DNA of 64,000 nt from positions 343,272,183 through 343,336,182 of the forward strand of contig NC_135497.1 in NCBI RefSeq assembly GCF_052857255.1, in the 5' to 3' direction. The notes under the pieces were generated by a model. That model was not told the DNA's origin, ran no database searches, and saw only the letters and a program-made list of their open reading frames with translations. The position numbers were made by a program, and so were the translations under genes. Source of the stretch: Amblyomma americanum. Lineage: Eukaryota > Arthropoda > Arachnida > Ixodida > Ixodidae. Shown piece after piece: positions 43,267 to 53,030 of this stretch (its first letter is position 1; each line of letters opens with the position of its first letter).

Positions 43267-43520
43267 TGGTTTTTGGGGAAAGGAATTGGCACAGTATCTG
43301 TCTCATATATCGTTGGACACCTGAACTGCGCCGTAAGGGAAGGAATAAAGGGGGAGTGAAAGAAGAAAGGAAGATAGAGGTGCCGTAGTGGAGGGCTCCG
43401 GAAAATTTTCGACCACCTGGGGATCTTTAACGTGCACTGACATCGCACAGCACACGGGCGCCTTAGAGTTTTGCCTCCATAAAAACGCAGCCGCCGCGGT
43501 CGGGTTCGAACCCGGGCAGT
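43258..43520 (-). mobile_element. tRNA-derived SINE (Ruka-like), best-preserved body, head truncated
   Basis: On the plus strand the blocks run GGTTTTTGGGGAAAGG, CAGTATCTGTCTCATATAT, TTGGACACCTGAACTGCGCC, GAGGTGCCGTAGTGG, GGGGATCTTTAACGTGCAC, ATAAAAACGCAGCCGCCGCG and GGGTTCGAACCCGGG (B box). The A box side of the head is missing, so it is 5'-truncated. The trinucleotide tail indicates LINE-mediated insertion. Confidence 0.75.
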
Positions 43521-43534
43521 GATATGACCGTCGA

Positions 43535-44334
43535 TATTTAGCGGATATTCAGCCGTCTACTTACAGCGCTATTCAGGTGGCCACTAATAGTGTTTTTTAT
43601 CGGTGTCTGCAGCGCGTCTCACACGCTTCCGTTTTCTGTTATTAGCGCTGCTGGCGTTCTTCCTCGGTTTCACTTGGTCGAGCTTCACACAGACCAGCCC
43701 CTGAAACCCAGGCAGTGGGGCCTGAAGTGTTTACACATCAGCTGAGCGTGGTTTATCGAAATCGTCCCAACACAGACGGCTCCGGTCGACTCGCTCCGTC
43801 AATAGCGAGAACATCAATGCGTATGCCACGAGGCGAGAGCGCCATCGGCTCCTTTTTCCAGCAAACGGCAAGTCACGTGGTTAGGCACGTGACCACAGCT
43901 GCCAAGGCGGCGGTGGCGCAGCGCTCGAAACGGCGGCGGCGAGTGACGTGGTATGTCAAGTGGGTGCAACACCAAGGTCACTTCAAGGTCAGATTACGGC
44001 GCTGATGACCTTGGCTTGACCACGCCAGTGAAACTTTCGCTTTAAAATAGCTTAGCGGAAAGTTGTGTTTTCGGCGGTCCTTTCTGCGTTAAAGGCCTTG
44101 AACTGGGCCTTTAAGACTGCCAGTTAAGCTCTGTCATTTCCATCTGACTTTACTTGGTAGTGTGCCCTAAATAAAGGCTCAAGTTTGGCACCCCTACAAG
44201 AAATGCAATGTATAACCAAATAGAAGTAATCGCGAATCTCTGCGGTCAATATCTAAGCACAGCGGTCGCACACTTTACCCAGTCGAAGCACATCACGTTT
44301 GTCGGCGGCAGTGTACGTATTCACGGATTTAGAT
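43535..44334 (+). repeat. Dispersed repeat R, copy B, left part
   Basis: Aligns by eye with copy A (about 20260-21060). It is interrupted at 44334 by the gypsy LTR and resumes at 48513. Confidence 0.6.
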
Positions 44335-44507
44335 TGTAGGCTTAACGCCTCATGAGCGAGGGAAAGGAGACCACTGCTACGAGCCGACACCAGAACAGAA
44401 CTGCCAGCCGTGGCTGCACGAGCCATGGCCAGGGGCCGTCTTTATTCTCTTCGCAGGGTGGCGCGCGCTAGCCGGGTTGTCGGCGCCGCCCAAGAGAGGG
44501 TGCTACA
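44335..44507 (-). repeat. 3' LTR of the CsRn1-like element
   Basis: 173 bp, TG/CA ends, preceded (plus strand) by AGAT. Confidence 0.9.
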
Positions 44508-44658
44508 GGGCCCCCCGCCTAGACTGGAAGTCGAAACGGACGGAGGGCCGGCGATGACACTCGAGCACTAGGTCAGGCGGCGCTGGGAGTCGTTCCAGGG
44601 CGGTCTCCAAGTAAGCCGGTTTAAGGCGGTCTAGACTGACGGTCTCTTCGCGGCCGCT

Positions 44659-45945
44659 TTAGGGGATGGTGGCGGTTTTCGGGGTGCGGCGGAGAACGCG
44701 GAAAGGTCCGTCGTAAGCCGGTGTGAGTGGAGCTCGGACAGCGTCGCGGCGCACAAAAACGTGGGTCGAAGTGGCCAGGTCGGGGTGTACGAAAATGGTA
44801 TGGTGGCGGGACGGACGTGGGGGAGTAGGCCGGAGGTCTTTAACGCAGTCCAGCAGGCGTTGGAGGAATTCTTGGGGCTGGGATGGGAGCTGCTGGGATG
44901 TAAAGAAGTCGCCTGGAAGACGCAAAGCACTTCCATACACGAGCTCTGCAGCTGAGCACTGTAAATCTTCTCGGATGACGGCCCTTAGACCAAGCAGCAC
45001 AAGGGGCAAGGAGTCGACCCAGAAGGCGCAATTGAGGCGGGCAGCGAGGGCGGCCTTCAATTGGTGGTGAAGGCGTTCCACGATGCCGTTAGCACCCGGG
45101 TGATATGCAGTGGTGCGGAAATTCCTGGCGCCGAGAATATTATTATGGGAATCAAACTGGGAGGACTGAAACTGGCGTCCACGGTCGGTTGTCACAGTGC
45201 CAGGACCACCAAATCGAGATACCCACGCGGAAATGAAGGCGCGCGAAACAGTCTCTGCGGTGATGTCAAGAATGGGGACTGCCTCCGGCCAGCGAGTGAA
45301 GCGGTCGACTATGGTCAAGATATACCGGCAGCCTCGAGAGATGGGTAGAGGGCCCACGGTGTCGAGATGAACATGGTCGAAACGACAGCCAGGGGGTAGA
45401 AAGGCTTGGGAATGTGTCTTGGTATGTCGACAGATCTTGGTCGACTGACAGGGTAGGCACCGGCGCGTCCAAGCACGCACATCAGCGTTGATTCCGGGCG
45501 AAACATAGCGCTGGGTGAGAAGGCGCTGAGTAGCCCGAATGCCTGGATGGCATATGTCATGAAGAGAATGGAAGATAGGGCGACGTAGTGAAGCCGGAAC
45601 AAAAGGGCGAGGAAAGTCCGTTGAAACATCGCACCACAAGGGCTCAGGCGAGCAAGGATGGGGCACAAGCCGTAATCGGAGAGTACCAGGGTTCGCTCTA
45701 AAAGCGGCGAGCTCATCGTCATTCTGCTGGGCAGAAGAGAATGCGGACCAGTCGACGGTGGAAGATGTTGCGTCTACAACGACTATACGAGAGAGGGCGT
45801 CAGCGGCGGTGCTGGCTGCACCTTTCACATACCGGATGTCGCTAGTAACCTCCGAGATATAAGCGAGCTGACGGAGTTCACGTGACACGTACTTCGATGA
45901 GTTGGTCCGGAACACATATGCCAGCGGTTTATGATCGGTTAGCAC
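44659..45945 (-). pseudogene. CsRn1-like RNase H end plus integrase
   Basis: 428 residues. TDHKPL at the start is the late RNase H Asp block and TAADALSR near 46-53 its end. Integrase follows with His129, His133, Cys163 and Cys166, catalytic Asp195 (HLDTVGPL), Asp254 (TTDRGRQF) and Glu290 (GIVERLHHQLK), and a DGPFRVLRR GPF module near the C-terminus. A TAA (45961-45963) separates it from the RNase H start. A second TAA (44656-44658) cuts the C-terminus, after which the frame continues (REETVSLDRLKPAY) almost to the LTR. Integrase catalytic residues are intact. Confidence 0.85.
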
Positions 45946-45960
45946 GTGAAACTTGCATCC

Positions 45961-46977
45961 TTATGCAAAATGCCGAAAGTGCTGGATAGCGGAGTAGATG
46001 GCTAGGAGCTCTCGACCGAAGACGCTGTAGCAGGTCTCAGCAGGAAGTAGCTTCTGAGAGTAAAAAGACAATGGTCTCCACTCGGAGTTAATGTACTGCT
46101 GTAAGACGGCTCCGATGGCCACGCTGGAGGCATCCACCATCAATCTCCTAGGGGCGTCGTTGCGCGGATGGACTAGAAGGACGGCGTTAGCGACTGCTTG
46201 CTTCGCGGCAGTAAAGGCGGCCTGGGCTTCTGAAGACCAAGAGATTGCGGAGGACGGGCCAGCGGTTGACCAGAGGAGGTCGGTGAGCGGGTGAAGTAGC
46301 TCTGCACAGTGCGGGCTAAAGCGGCGGGAGAAATTCACCAGCCCCAGGAATTGTCGCAGGAGGCGCAGCGTTGTGGGGAGGGGAAAATTCTCGATGGTCT
46401 GGACGTGGGACGCGAGAGGGCGAATACCGACTGAGGATATGTGATGACCCAAACACTCGAGCTCAGAAGCACCGAAAACACACTTGGAGGCATTCACAAC
46501 CAGGCCGTAGTGCTGTAGACGCTTGAACATAGCACGTAGGGCTTGCTCATGATCATGAGATGTAGGGCTGGCGATGAGGACATCGTCAAGGTACGCGAAT
46601 ACACTCGGTAGGCCCCGCGTGACCTCAGCCATGAACCGCTGGAAGGTTTGAGCCGAATTGCGTAGTCCAAAAGGCATCCGGACGTACTCAAACAAACCAA
46701 AGGGCGTCGTGATGGCGGTCTTAGGCATGTCGGCGGGTTCAATGGGAATTTGGTGATACGCCTTAACCAGGTCAACTTTGCTAAAAATGGCGCAGCCGGC
46801 GAGGCGCGATATAAAGTCCTGGATGTGGGGCAGCGGATAGCTGTCGTGGACAGTGTTGGCATTCAACGCCCGATAGTCGCCGCAGGGACGCCAGTCACCG
46901 GGATCACGCTTGGGCACTAAATGTAGCGGAGACGCCCACGCGCTGGACGACGGGCGTATAATGCCGAGCTCCAGCAT
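45961..46977 (-). pseudogene. CsRn1-like reverse transcriptase and RNase H start
   Basis: 338 residues. Reverse transcriptase has [15 protein letters not shown] (Asp near 69), [16 protein letters not shown] and the [10 protein letters not shown] box (residues 129-132). RNase H has [14 protein letters not shown] and GRELLAIY. The N-terminal fingers are partly lost: about 50 bases are missing just upstream (near 47009), shifting the frame from protease. Catalytic residues seen here are intact. The frame ends in a TAA within RNase H. Confidence 0.85.
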
Positions 46978-47003
46978 GTGGTCAAACTCACGTTTGGCGA
47001 CAG

Positions 47004-47561
47004 CTAGACGGTGTGGTGCGTCACAGTATGTTTAGGCGCCTGAGTGAGGTTGCAGGGCTTAGTGAGCTCCGGGAAATCTGCCAACACTTTTCCGAACTGA
47101 AAGGAAGGTATCAGCGTGCGAATGCCCATGGGAGCAAGGTCGGACGAGACTCCCGAGATGGAGAGATGAGTCAGACCGTCGGTAAGGAGACGATGCGGCA
47201 CGCTGACGTCTAAATCGAGGTAGGATAGGAAGTCTGAGCCGATGATCGGGCGAACCACGTCTGTGATGACGAAGACCCATCGAAAAGTGCGGCGTAGGCC
47301 GAAGTCGAGGGTGAGAGATCGTAGCCCATACGTGGGTATAGACGAGGCGTTGGCAGCACGGAGCGACAGTCCTGATGGCTTGGAACGATCTGCCTTAGTC
47401 GGTGGAACCACGCTGATTTCCGCGCCCATGTCGATAAGAAACCGGGTGCCGGAGAACTTGTCAGTGACCATGAACAGGCGGCTCGAATGACTGGGGGAGC
47501 CACACGCCGCCGTTAGTGATCCCGGCGGGCGTTTCCCGGCCACGAACAGGGCGGTGTACAC
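47004..47561 (-). pseudogene. CsRn1-like protease, active-site Thr replaced by Met
   Basis: The aspartic protease segment carries RFLIDMGAEISVVP, where the family has Asp-Thr/Ser-Gly. The second residue is encoded ATG, consistent with an ACG-to-ATG change at a CpG. The flap and hydrophobic IIGSDFLSYLDLDVSV block are visible. It overlaps gag by about 49 bases in a different frame, as expected for frameshift expression. The frame ends at the deletion before reverse transcriptase. The first codon is GTG, so no independent start is implied. Confidence 0.8.
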
Positions 47562-48319
47562 TTCGTGGCCCGGTGGCGAAAACGCCTGTGGTACCAGCAG
47601 AGAGATGTAGGGCTGGGACTCCGAGCTTGACGTGAGCGCGAAAGAGCGCGATGATCAAGACGAGACGGACGGGTCTCCAGAGGTCGGCTCCGGAGTGCGG
47701 CGACTGAGGCGGCAAGCTCTTCGAGACGGGCCTCAAGACGCGAAATCGCTGGGTCTCTTGGCTGCAAAACAGCAGTGACGGACGGGGAGGTGGCCTCATG
47801 AACGTTATCTGCGAGCTCAGCCAGGCGGTCGAGGGCGACGTCACCGGCCGCCGCTAGGACGAGGCGGATGGGCTGGGGAAGGCGTTGGAGGAAAAGCTCT
47901 CGAAGCAACGCTGAGTGGTTGGGAATGTCGCGCTCCCCGAGAAGCTGTTGCATGCGGTGCAGAAGCTGGGAGGGGCGCCGGTCGCCAAGGTCTTCCCCGG
48001 TAAGGAGCTGCTGGAGGCGGGTGAAGTCCGACGGCATAAATCTCTCCAGCACCTTGGTTTTCAGGTGCTGATATGGTGTAGCACCCATGTTGGCGGAGAG
48101 AACGTCTGAAGGTTCACAGGCAACGTCAGGAGGCAGGCTTGAGGCAACATGGTAGTAGCGCGTCGTCTCCGATGTGATGCGGGCTAGGAAAAATTGCGCC
48201 TCAACCTGGTGGAACCAAACTTGCGGGCTCTGGGGCCAGAAAGGTGGAAGGCGAACCTGCAGCGACGAGACGTCCTGCGGACGCGAATCCTGCTGCGTGG
48301 ATGTTGCGGGATCGGTCAT
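47513..48319 (-). CDS. CsRn1-like gag with unusual Cys/His box
   Basis: 268 residues starting 20 bases after the 5' LTR (ATG at 48319). It has an LPPFWPQSPQVWFHQVEAQF N-terminal motif, a capsid-like helical region to about 165, a coiled segment near 190-210, and a C-terminal CWYHRRFRHRATKCTPPCSW box. That Cys-His-Cys-Cys arrangement replaces the usual CCHC knuckle and is a trait of the CsRn1 clade. The frame is intact. Capsid and RNA binding are its expected roles. Confidence 0.85.
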   Translation of the reverse strand: MTDPATSTQQDSRPQDVSSLQVRLPPFWPQSPQVWFHQVEAQFFLARITSETTRYYHVASSLPPDVACEPSDVLSANMGATPYQHLKTKVLERFMPSDFTRLQQLLTGEDLGDRRPSQLLHRMQQLLGERDIPNHSALLRELFLQRLPQPIRLVLAAAGDVALDRLAELADNVHEATSPSVTAVLQPRDPAISRLEARLEELAASVAALRSRPLETRPSRLDHRALSRSRQARSPSPTSLCWYHRRFRHRATKCTPPCSWPGNARRDH

Positions 48320-48339
48320 TGCTCGTCCTAGGTCACCAA

Positions 48340-48512
48340 TGTAGGCTTAACGCCTCAGGAGCGAAGGAAACGAGACCACTGCTACGAGCCGACACCAGAA
48401 CAGAACTGCCAGCCGTGGCTGCACGAGCCACGACCAGGTGCCGTCTTTATTCTCTTCGCAGGGTGGCGCGCGCTCGCCGGGTTGTCGGCGCCGCCCAAGA
48501 GAGGGTGCTACA
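48340..48512 (-). repeat. 5' LTR of the CsRn1-like element
   Basis: 173 bp. On the plus strand it is followed by AGAT, the second copy of the target duplication. Roughly 4% different from the other LTR by eye. Confidence 0.9.
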
Positions 48513-49330
48513 AGATTATAGTGCTTGCTTATGAACTGGTCCTTTGTTGTCCCATTTTCTTGCTTAGCACATGGCAATCTAAATGCCTTCTTCATTTTTA
48601 CCGCACTGTAGAGAAAATTCATAGACAAGTACGACAAAATCCGTACAGGCAGGCCTGTCCAGAAAATTTTAACCGAGATAAAAGCATGCTTCTTCTATAG
48701 CGCTGTCTTGCTATTTTTTTTATAACAGCATCGCCTGAAGGTCAAAATCATGATACCTAACGCCATTTTCAAGTGCCCCTTGACACTCTTGCGCCTGCTT
48801 CTGATAAGGCGGCTAGATAGGAACGCCAGCGCTTCTGCTCCTTTCAGGCATCAAAGGGTTCTAATAGAGCTACAGTGTACAGAACATTCGCAAGGCCCCT
48901 GGCTTCGGAAATTTGGAACATGGTCGTACTTGTATAAAAAGCAATACCCATGAATGGTGTGATCTTGAACTTTATGCCGTTTTGCCGCAAATATGGTATG
49001 ATGATGAGATTTAGAACAGGTAGGTAAAGGTGTCTGCTCCTGGTTACACTACCAATACCAAGTTAAAGTCGTTACCGCTAGCGTAATCTGGCATTCAGGT
49101 GCCTTTGTGTCTTCTTCTTAACACAAAGGCGTCAGCACTTCCAGCAGGTATTGTGCGTGACCACAACGGTAGGATTAAATATTTCCACATCGCTTACAAA
49201 TGCGATTAGTACGTGTTCCAGACCGTGTAGGAATTCATCCAAGAACCATGAAAAGCATAAAATATATCCCTGAAGCTGAAAATGATATCTTTAGAGAAGA
49301 ATATCCGCAGAGCTGACACAAATGTGGCAT
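48513..49330 (+). repeat. Dispersed repeat R, copy B, right part
   Basis: Continues the repeat interrupted at 44334. It matches 60240-60960 (TATAGTGCTTG-TTATGAA, GGTCCTTTGTTGTCCC, CGCCAGCGCTTC, CTGGTTACACTACCAAT, CAACGGTAGG-TT, TATTTCCACATCGC). Confidence 0.6.
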
Positions 49331-50598
49331 GCCGACTAGTAGGCTGAAAAAGCAACACATGAAGTACGCATTGACACTTTCTTTGATGAACGACATCTGC
49401 TAAGCTTGGTCTTGTTTGTAATCAGGCTGAGCTATATGCAGTCAGTTCTCAGACTTGAAGTTTGTTGAGTAACAAAATATACATATTTAATACAATAAAA
49501 GCGAATAATTAGTTCCGAATATCCATTATGAAACCCATGTGTCTTTTTCCAGGACCGTGTCTCGTTCGCAGCTCCCCATGCCTGCACACACAATTTCATC
49601 TCCGCACGCCAAGCACGAATTAAAGGGACGGAATGCTATATACGCCGAAACTGACACTGAAATGACCACTATGGCTGCTCCCTGCTGTGGAACGAGTACG
49701 ACCGCAACATTGAACGCTCTATCTGCGCACCGCGAAGAGATGCAACTCGGATACAGCCGCCCGATCTACAGCTTTCATCTGTTAGCGGTCCAGTGCCCAG
49801 AATATCTATAACGGCGCTTCGGTTTACTAACAATAATTGAATAAAGGAATTGAAACATTTAGTACCAAAAGTTATCTACTGCATAGTTCTATTGCAAATT
49901 CGGATGTTCGGACAGACATTCACAAAAATCAGGGCCCTTGGTTTGCTCATTGTCGTTCGAAGCAGTTCTTGTCCTCAGCTTACGCACGACGCTACAGAAA
50001 AATGAGCGAAAATGAAATTAAGATAATCACATATTACTGTACACACGTTCCCATTCCTCACACACATTAATGTGCATGGTTCAGAGTGATGTTGTAACGT
50101 TGTTAAAGTGTATAAAAATTTGAATATTCCTTCGGAAGGCCGTTCAGAGTTGCGTATAAAGCTGACGGCATTATTAATACCGCATAATCTGCAGCAACAC
50201 AGATGATAATCTACACTATTGGCAAGAATGTGCAAATTAGAAGAGCAGAAGGGGAAAGAAACTGCTGATGTTTGTGCCAGAAACAGTGGCGATCACATTC
50301 AGGCTTTACCTCGCACTGAGAAGCACTAAACAGTCACGTTTTATGCAGCTTAATTCAGTCACAGTTCTAACTGCATTTTTGTTTCTCAGTTAAAACGGAA
50401 CTAGTCGCAATACGCTCCTTGCATTTATTAAGTAGCAAGACGCCATTTTGAGTTATCACTGTTGCTCACAATGGCGAAATTCCTGCGCTGCCATTCATCA
50501 AAAAAATGTACCATGAAGTACTTGACCGAAGACCCGCTGTAATTATATCAGTGAGAATTTTGCGCTCTCGGATGATTCATACAATGCCTCTGGTAGTT
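49331..50598. other. No feature recognised
   Basis: AT-rich with short frames. A frame at 49539-49811 has no recognised domain or splice context. Confidence 0.4.
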
Positions 50599-50832
50599 TC
50601 GTTTAAGGGGGTTTAACGTCCGAAATCGACTCGGGCTATGAGGGGTGCCGTGGTGAAGGGCTATAGATGTTTCGACCCCCTGCGGTTCTTTAACCTGCAC
50701 TGACATCGCACAGTACACGCGCTTCTAGAATTTTGCCACCATCGAAATTCGACCACCGCGGTCAAGATCGAACCTGCGTCTTTTGGGTCAGGAGCCGAGC
50801 GCCATAATCACTGAGCCACCGTGGCGGCTGCC
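50599..50832 (-). mobile_element. Complete tRNA-derived SINE, third family
   Basis: On the minus strand a full head (GCCACGGTGGCTCAGTGATT A-box region, then GGTTCGATCTTGACC at the B box) is followed by a body with TCGAATTTCGATGG, GCGCGTGTACTGTGCGATG and GGTTAAAGAACCGC blocks, ending at a TTAAACGAAAC. It shares its middle with the fragment at 22303-22475, and the CATCGCACAG segment with the Ruka-like family. The two families therefore share a part. Confidence 0.7.
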
Positions 50833-51130
50833 TCCGGTAGAGATAATCTTGAACTCCAAAAGAAAGCTCCGCCTTTTGCAAACTGCTATGTTGTCGATGA
50901 AGTATGCATATAGTCTGTACTACGAATGGTCTTAGCCAACTAATAGATGCATTTAGCTGCGATATGATGAGAGCACGTACATATCGAATTTAACTTTTGA
51001 AAGAAGCCGAATAAGGTAAGCGAGCCACTTCAGAAGGTTAGCTACTCGTACTAGAGGGAATGAAACTATATGAGACTGTGACGGGCCGAGGAAACAGAAG
51101 AACAACGGGTTAATGCCTTTTGAAATTCAA

Positions 51131-51655
51131 CCAGGTTTAACCAGAGCTAAACCACAGCCAATTTTTCCTTTCGTCTTATTAAATTCTGCTATTTTTTTGG
51201 CCACTACCGCTTCTCGGCCACCCTGTACCGCCCGTATGTTGATGGCGGTGCTTGGAGATATTTGTAGCGCGAGCTACATTACGGTACCATTTCGAGCCTT
51301 CAGCGTAGCGGCGCCGTGGAAGTGGCGGCGCCGCCTCCCCGTGGTTGCGCCGCCACGCTGTGACGTGGTTGGACACGTAGTGCGGAGCAGCTGCTGCGGC
51401 CGGTGGCACAGCGCGCCGGCGAAACCGAACTGACACAGCTGTGCGCATGCGCCGTGCCAAGTGGGGCGAAGATGATAAAGGAACGCCTGCAGCGAAACGG
51501 AGCGGCGAAAGACTGACTTTGCAATTCAACTGAACAACTTCCACTCGGCCAGCTGCAGCTGTTGCGTCTCTCCAGGTTTAACCAGAGCTAAACCACCGCC
51601 ATTTTTTTCCGCAGCCTTTTATTTTCTGTTAAAAATCCTGCGTTTTATTTGGCAA
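51131..51655. repeat. CpG-rich segment bracketed by duplicated GGTTTAACCAGAGCTAAACC
   Basis: The 20-base palindrome-like motif, within a 30-base match (CCAGGTTTAACCAG onward), occurs at about 51131 and 51574, 443 bases apart in the same orientation. T-rich sequence follows both. Between them lie 270 CpG-rich bases with an NRF1 site. It could be a small non-autonomous element or a duplicated flank. Confidence 0.4.
51443..51452. promoter_or_regulatory. NRF1-type palindrome GCGCATGCGC
   Basis: Perfect match inside the CpG-rich segment. No convincing coding start follows on either strand. Confidence 0.3.
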
Positions 51656-52214
51656 TGTACTTGATCAAAAATGATGTCTTTAGTTATGAGACGTCTTGAG
51701 ACATTTATTAGTAACATAACAGCATTTTGGAATCAAGTAAAAAATGTATTGAATTGCAATGCGCTCATGCATTTCTTCTTTGTTTCGCTCAATGAAGCAG
51801 CAAGAACAAAGGAGAATAGTTTTTGTTCAAAATTTTCTTGGGCGCATACACGAAAACGCCGATTTAATACTCGCTCCTCGGGCGATCGCCACACCCGTTT
51901 GTGTAAAGTTTAGTTCGCACAATATTAGGTATTCTTTAAAGTGTAGAATTAGGTCAGTGCTATTTAGCGTGGGCTACCTGACTGCTTACAGCTGCAATTA
52001 AAAATTGACGTTTTAAAATACAGGCTTTCTGCTGCTCTCTAGTGGTCGATTCGGGCTGGCGGCTCACGCTACATGGGGCGGTCCGCCATTTGGACAATGC
52101 TGCTTGACGTCATTGCTTAGCATGAGGGCTTTAAAAGGTGATGAAAAGATTTGTAGCATGCCCATGTGGGCGCCACTGTCAGCGCGCGCTGCTGGCTTTC
52201 TCTGGCGTTGGCAC
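51656..52214. other. No gene; CRE site near the gypsy insertion point
   Basis: AT-rich first half. The last 180 bases are GC-richer and include CCGCCATTTG and a TGACGTCA palindrome at 52105-52112, promoter-like features just upstream of the LTR insertion at 52215. Confidence 0.3.
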
Positions 52215-52940
52215 TTGTCACGAGTGAGTGCAAGACGCCGCGGCAAGAAGTCAAACCGCCAAAGAAACCACGGCACGCAGCGGACGAAACCGACATAGAT
52301 ACTGGGAGGGAACGGAGCAGACGGTGCAAAGTGCGCGCGTCTGCGCGGAAGCAATAATCGTTTACGTGGAAACGGAGGAAAAGCAGACGGCGTGGGCGCA
52401 CAGCTCCGGAGACCGCAAGTGCGTGTGAATCCACGGCCGCGAAGATACATGGGCGCAACGCACCCGCGGGGAGAGGAGAACGGTATGCAACGGCATCCCC
52501 TCCGTGCGGCCGCCCCGAGTTGAGACAAAGGGACTCGAGCTTTGACGCCGGTGTAGGAAACACGCACCGAGGCTGCCCTCCTGGGCCGACGCAACCCCGG
52601 CAACGATCCGGACCGTCGAGACGCTCCTTCGGCTACGCTCCGGAGGCCCCGGCGAGGTCTCCTCTAGCGACATCCCTCACCACCAACCACTTTGAGTACC
52701 GATTGGACTGTTTTCATTATTCTACATTGACTCAAAAGACTCTAATTAGAACTATTTGGCGTTATTCTTACCACCACCTGCGCGTGGAAACTCTGGCTGA
52801 TTTGTGCATGCTTATCGATGTGATGTAAACCACCTTTTTATTATTCAGGTTTGCAGTTGATGTGCATTGTTTGATTAAATCTTGTTTTTGGAGACGTACA
52901 CCTCTCTGGTTCTGACTCACGTTCTCGACAGATAGTGACA
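52215..52940 (+). repeat. 5' LTR of the Gmr1-type element
   Basis: Starts TTGTCACGAG and ends ATAGTGACA. The start is placed by the GCAC target duplication, which makes the first bases TT rather than the canonical TG; a one-base shift would restore TG but lose the duplication. It contains GC-rich sequence and a long frame on the minus strand with no domain. Confidence 0.85.
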
Positions 52941-53030
52941 AAATTAATGTCGAGCCTGCCAGGATCCACATTCTTCATTCTGTCTTAACGTTAATGTCAA
53001 CACGCTTGTGTTCGTGCTAAAACCAGAGAG

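Larger units (their letters stand above)
44335..48512 (-). mobile_element. CsRn1-like Ty3/gypsy LTR retrotransposon, inactivated
   Basis: LTRs of 173 bp (44335-44507 and 48340-48512) differ at about seven positions. AGAT flanks both ends as a 4-bp target duplication. On the minus strand the bases right after the 5' LTR read TTGGTGACC, matching the tRNA-Trp primer-binding site typical of CsRn1-type elements for about eight bases. A GGCGGGGGGCCC purine-rich tract precedes the 3' LTR. Gag, protease, reverse transcriptase, RNase H and integrase are present in the normal gypsy order. Defects are a roughly 50-base deletion between protease and reverse transcriptase, stops in RNase H and after integrase, and a changed protease active site. 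It is nested in repeat R. Confidence 0.9.

Noticed and set aside
52064..52603. 179-codon minus-strand frame, with a near copy at 56438-56842
   Set aside because: It falls mostly in the GC-rich part of the LTR and is repeated only because the LTR is; no domain.
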